The position numbers and the translations under genes were made by a program. From Candidatus Latescibacterota bacterium (GTDB lineage: Bacteria; Latescibacterota; UBA2968; UBA8231), in contig JAJEIO010000017.1 of assembly GCA_022827835.1 (NCBI GenBank), positions 62,001 to 126,000 on the forward strand: a DNA stretch of 64,000 nucleotides, in the 5' to 3' direction. Of this stretch, positions 61,756 to 64,000 are shown in pieces (positions within the stretch are counted from its first letter, which is position 1; every line of letters starts with the position of its first letter). Under the pieces are notes generated by a model. It was not told the DNA's origin and did no database searches. It saw nothing but the letters and a program-made list of their open reading frames with translations.

Positions 61756-63123
61756 ATGCAAATTTGCGCTCCCTTATGGCTAGGGATTTGGGGCCTTGCT
61801 ATATGCTTGCCCTCCCTCCCGGCCCGCGCCCAAATGCCCGACAAGCGCTGGACGCTGACTGAGCTTATCGACCGCGCCTTGGACCGCGATGGCGAGGTTG
61901 CGAGTGGCCGCTGGAAGGTCGAGTCGGCTGACGCCCGCCGCCGCCAAGCTGCGGCCGCTAAAATCCTTCCCCGCCTGCGCATCGACAGCGAAAGCGGCCT
62001 AGTCCCAGATGCTATGGGCAGTGTGTTCAACCCGCCCGCCGATACCACGGGATTCCGATCCTTGGGGCCTTTTGCGCGCGCCGAACTGCAATTTGTGCAG
62101 CCACTCTATCCCATCAGCCTCGCTCGCCACTTGGACGAGGCCGCGACCCGAGGAGTCGATGTGGAGCAGTCCGATTTGTCGCAGACTCGGTTGGACGTGG
62201 CTTTTGCCGTCAAGGAGCTGTACTACGGATTGCTGTTGGCGCAAGACTTGAATTCCTTGGCGCAGCGCGTGAGCGACGAGCTGACCAGCAGAGCTGAGGA
62301 ACTGGACGACGACCCCGCGCTCTCGTCGTCCGACCGCTACAAGCTGCGGCTGGCCCAGCTCGACTTGGCCGTGCAGCAGCGCGAAGTGGGCGACCAATTG
62401 GCCTTGGCGCGGGCGGCGCTGGCTTGGCGCACGGGCCTGCCCAGCGATGCGCCGCTTTTGCTCCGGGCCGAGCGACTCGCGCCGGTGGCAGCTTTAGTCC
62501 CGTCCTTAGACGAATTGGTCGCACAGGCCCTCGACCTGCGACCGGAATGGCGCAAGCTGCAAGCGGGTCTCGCTGCCAAACAGGCCCTCACACAAGCGGC
62601 CCGTGCCGCGTACCAGCCTCAAGTGTTTGTCGGCGGTGGCTTGCGCTACGCCGTGGCCCCTGGGCGCACCGACCAGCGGAACCCATTTGTCAAAGATGAG
62701 TTCAACTTTTTTAACGGCGGCATCTTCATCGGGGTGCGGCAATCGTTGGAATGGCACTTGTTGGCAGCGGATGTAGATAGGGCACGCGCTGAATATCGTG
62801 CGCTCGAAGTGCGCGTACCGAGTGCGCAGGAGGGGATCCGCTTGGATGTTCACCGCGCCTATTTGGACTATGGCCGCGCCGACCGCGATTTACAAGACGC
62901 GCGCAAGAGTCGGCGATTGGCCCGGCAGTGGCTGCGGGAGGCCCGCGACGATTTTGAGTTCGACCCGCAGACCATCGGCGAATTGATCTCTGCCTTTGAG
63001 ACTTGGGCCCGTCGCGAACAAGCCTACGGCGAAGCCCTGTACGACTTCAACCTCAGCGTCGCCCGCCTCGAAAAGGCCGCGGGCGGTCTCGAACTGATCC
63101 CACGCGATGATACAACTCCTTAG
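61756..63123 (+). CDS. TolC family outer-membrane efflux protein
   Basis: This 455-residue protein begins with a signal peptide (LWLGIWGLAICLPSLPARA). Two copies of the outer-membrane-efflux repeat follow: a periplasmic helical pair near 35-75 (LTELIDRALDRDGEVASGRW), a beta segment FARAELQFVQPLYP near 107-120, long helices (VDVEQSDLSQTRLDVAFAVKELYYGLLLAQDLNSL), then the second half (WRKLQAGLAAKQALTQAARAAYQPQVFVGGGL near 260-291, RVPSAQEGIRLDVHRAYLDYG near 353-373). It would form the trimeric exit duct of an efflux or export system. The next gene, an MlaC-like fusion, overlaps its end by 17 bases. No inner-membrane pump is in view. Confidence 0.85.
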   Translation: MQICAPLWLGIWGLAICLPSLPARAQMPDKRWTLTELIDRALDRDGEVASGRWKVESADARRRQAAAAKILPRLRIDSESGLVPDAMGSVFNPPADTTGFRSLGPFARAELQFVQPLYPISLARHLDEAATRGVDVEQSDLSQTRLDVAFAVKELYYGLLLAQDLNSLAQRVSDELTSRAEELDDDPALSSSDRYKLRLAQLDLAVQQREVGDQLALARAALAWRTGLPSDAPLLLRAERLAPVAALVPSLDELVAQALDLRPEWRKLQAGLAAKQALTQAARAAYQPQVFVGGGLRYAVAPGRTDQRNPFVKDEFNFFNGGIFIGVRQSLEWHLLAADVDRARAEYRALEVRVPSAQEGIRLDVHRAYLDYGRADRDLQDARKSRRLARQWLREARDDFEFDPQTIGELISAFETWARREQAYGEALYDFNLSVARLEKAAGGLELIPRDDTTP

Positions 63124-64000
63124 CGCGGTCGTGCTGTTGGCATTGGCCAGCCCAAGCGACGGCAGGGCCGACGCGGCTTGGGCGACGGCGGCCGTGACGC
63201 GGCTGAACGCGCTGTTAGAAGCACCTAACCGCGAGCGCGCCGACGGGGCCGACCGCTTAGTCAGCGAGCACTTGGCTGTGGACGAGTTTACTGCGGCGAC
63301 CTTTGGCGACTATCTCGAAAAGTCGCTGGACGCATACCGGAGCCTGCTACCCAGCCCGCGCTTTACACACCTCGTCGAGCACTATCGAAGCCGTCTGGTT
63401 AGGGCCTATCAGCACCGCCTCAGCGCCGACTTGGCTACCCAGCTTGCTGCTGCGGACTTGCGCGGCTTGCGCTTGGATAGTCTCGAAGTGAATGGCCAGC
63501 GGGGCCGAGCGCAGCTTCGCGCATTATTTGTCACTCGCTCGCTCGGCGTGGAGGCCGACTTGATTCTCGCAGATGGAACTTGGAAAATCGCCGAGTTGAA
63601 GATCGACGGCCGGCCCGTCTCCAGCCACTACAGGCGTCGCTACCAATCGCTGATTGACGGTGGCCATTCGCCGCGGGTGATGGAAGCCCAACTCGCCGAG
63701 CGCGAGTACGTCGTCCTCGAGGACTTTGCCGCTACTTGGGACGGGTCGCAGCCGATGGAGTGGGGGCCGTGGAAGAAAAAGGACCGGCTCAAACCGGTGC
63801 TCTACCGCGTAGAGGGCCGTCCTCGGCGCTATATGGCGGCGCGCGATTCGAGCCATTCGGTCATCTTGGGAAAATTCGTCCACTGGAATCCTCGCCAGTA
63901 CCCGATTATGACTTGGTGCTGGCGCGCTGCGGCCTTGCCGCTGGGCGGCAACGAGTTTCTCGACGATGCCAACGACAGCGCGGCTGGTTTGTACGTTATA
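63107..64000 (+). CDS. MlaC-like lipid-binding protein fused to DUF3047 (partial)
   Basis: The frame starts at ATG 63107 inside the end of tolC and is open to the window edge (298 codons seen). A weak signal peptide (MIQLLSAVVLLALASPSDG) is followed by an MlaC/Ttg2D-like domain (about 20-185: VDEFTAATFGDYLEKSLDAY, FTHLVEHYRSRLVRAY, GTWKIAELKIDGRPVSSHYRRRY), the periplasmic carrier fold of the phospholipid transport system. From about 215 the sequence changes to a DUF3047-like domain (PMEWGPWKKKDRLKPVLYRV, then YPIMTWCWRAAALP and DDANDSAAGLYVI). The C-terminus is missing. Joining these domains suggests a periplasmic lipid-handling role; the function of DUF3047 is unknown. Confidence 0.72.
   Translation, partial: MIQLLSAVVLLALASPSDGRADAAWATAAVTRLNALLEAPNRERADGADRLVSEHLAVDEFTAATFGDYLEKSLDAYRSLLPSPRFTHLVEHYRSRLVRAYQHRLSADLATQLAAADLRGLRLDSLEVNGQRGRAQLRALFVTRSLGVEADLILADGTWKIAELKIDGRPVSSHYRRRYQSLIDGGHSPRVMEAQLAEREYVVLEDFAATWDGSQPMEWGPWKKKDRLKPVLYRVEGRPRRYMAARDSSHSVILGKFVHWNPRQYPIMTWCWRAAALPLGGNEFLDDANDSAAGLYVI

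Noticed and set aside
1..64000. CRISPR arrays, tRNA or rRNA genes
   Set aside because: No regularly spaced repeats, cloverleaf-like sequences or conserved rRNA segments were seen on reading either strand; covariance-model searches were not possible.

Overview
The window comes from a Gram-negative, GC-rich bacterium. It carries a TonB-dependent receptor, a PorV/PorQ-type outer-membrane protein, a secreted protein with a FlgD/T9SS-like C-terminal domain, a TolC protein and an MlaC-like protein. These, together with large DUF6785/OPT-like permeases and several Gfo/Idh/MocA oxidoreductases, suggest the FCB group (for example Latescibacterota or a neighbouring candidate phylum). That placement is inferred from gene content, with no marker-gene test. 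No rRNA, tRNA or CRISPR array was seen.

Layout. 0-5 kb (minus strand): start of a secreted protein, an HpaI-like aldolase, and an operon of CDP-alcohol phosphatidyltransferase, MscS-like channel, a membrane-less MgtE-N/CBS protein and MgtE. 5-21 kb (plus): a multi-pass permease, a Gfo/Idh oxidoreductase, then a receptor - secreted protein - PorV triad closed by a terminator, a divergent Nramp-like transporter and a 1473-residue M28-like/FtsX fusion. 21-26 kb: an M55 D-aminopeptidase divergent from two overlapping large permeases, then a FemAB/GNAT-like gene.

26.8-39 kb is a branched-chain amino acid operon: ilvC-leuA-leuC-(mntA-hepT toxin-antitoxin)-leuD-(small membrane protein)-leuB-cimA-argJ-aminotransferase-accA. 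Upstream are a near-consensus promoter and an unlisted 38-codon leader peptide with 8 Leu and 2 Ile in 12 codons, the hallmark of attenuation by leucine/isoleucine supply.

39-55.7 kb (minus): an oxidoreductase, a DUF5343-like protein, queF, a 12-kb island, a dimethylformamidase-like gene and queC. The island holds a type I restriction-modification operon (hsdM, hsdS, hsdR) with two DUF433/DUF5615 toxin-antitoxin pairs and a lone RHH antitoxin between its genes. Next to it lies an AT-rich stretch of small unknown genes, an IS5-type remnant and an hsdM remnant. The island is bracketed by 109-bp direct repeats (86% identical) derived from the 3' end of the dimethylformamidase-like gene, so it appears to have split a queC-X-queF cluster. 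hsdR is broken by an exact 35-bp tandem duplication.

55.7-64 kb: an M24 peptidase, a dispersed inverted repeat, a UvrA paralogue, an AAA-ATPase/PD-(D/E)XK gene flanked by short direct repeats, then tolC and an MlaC-DUF3047 fusion that runs off the window.
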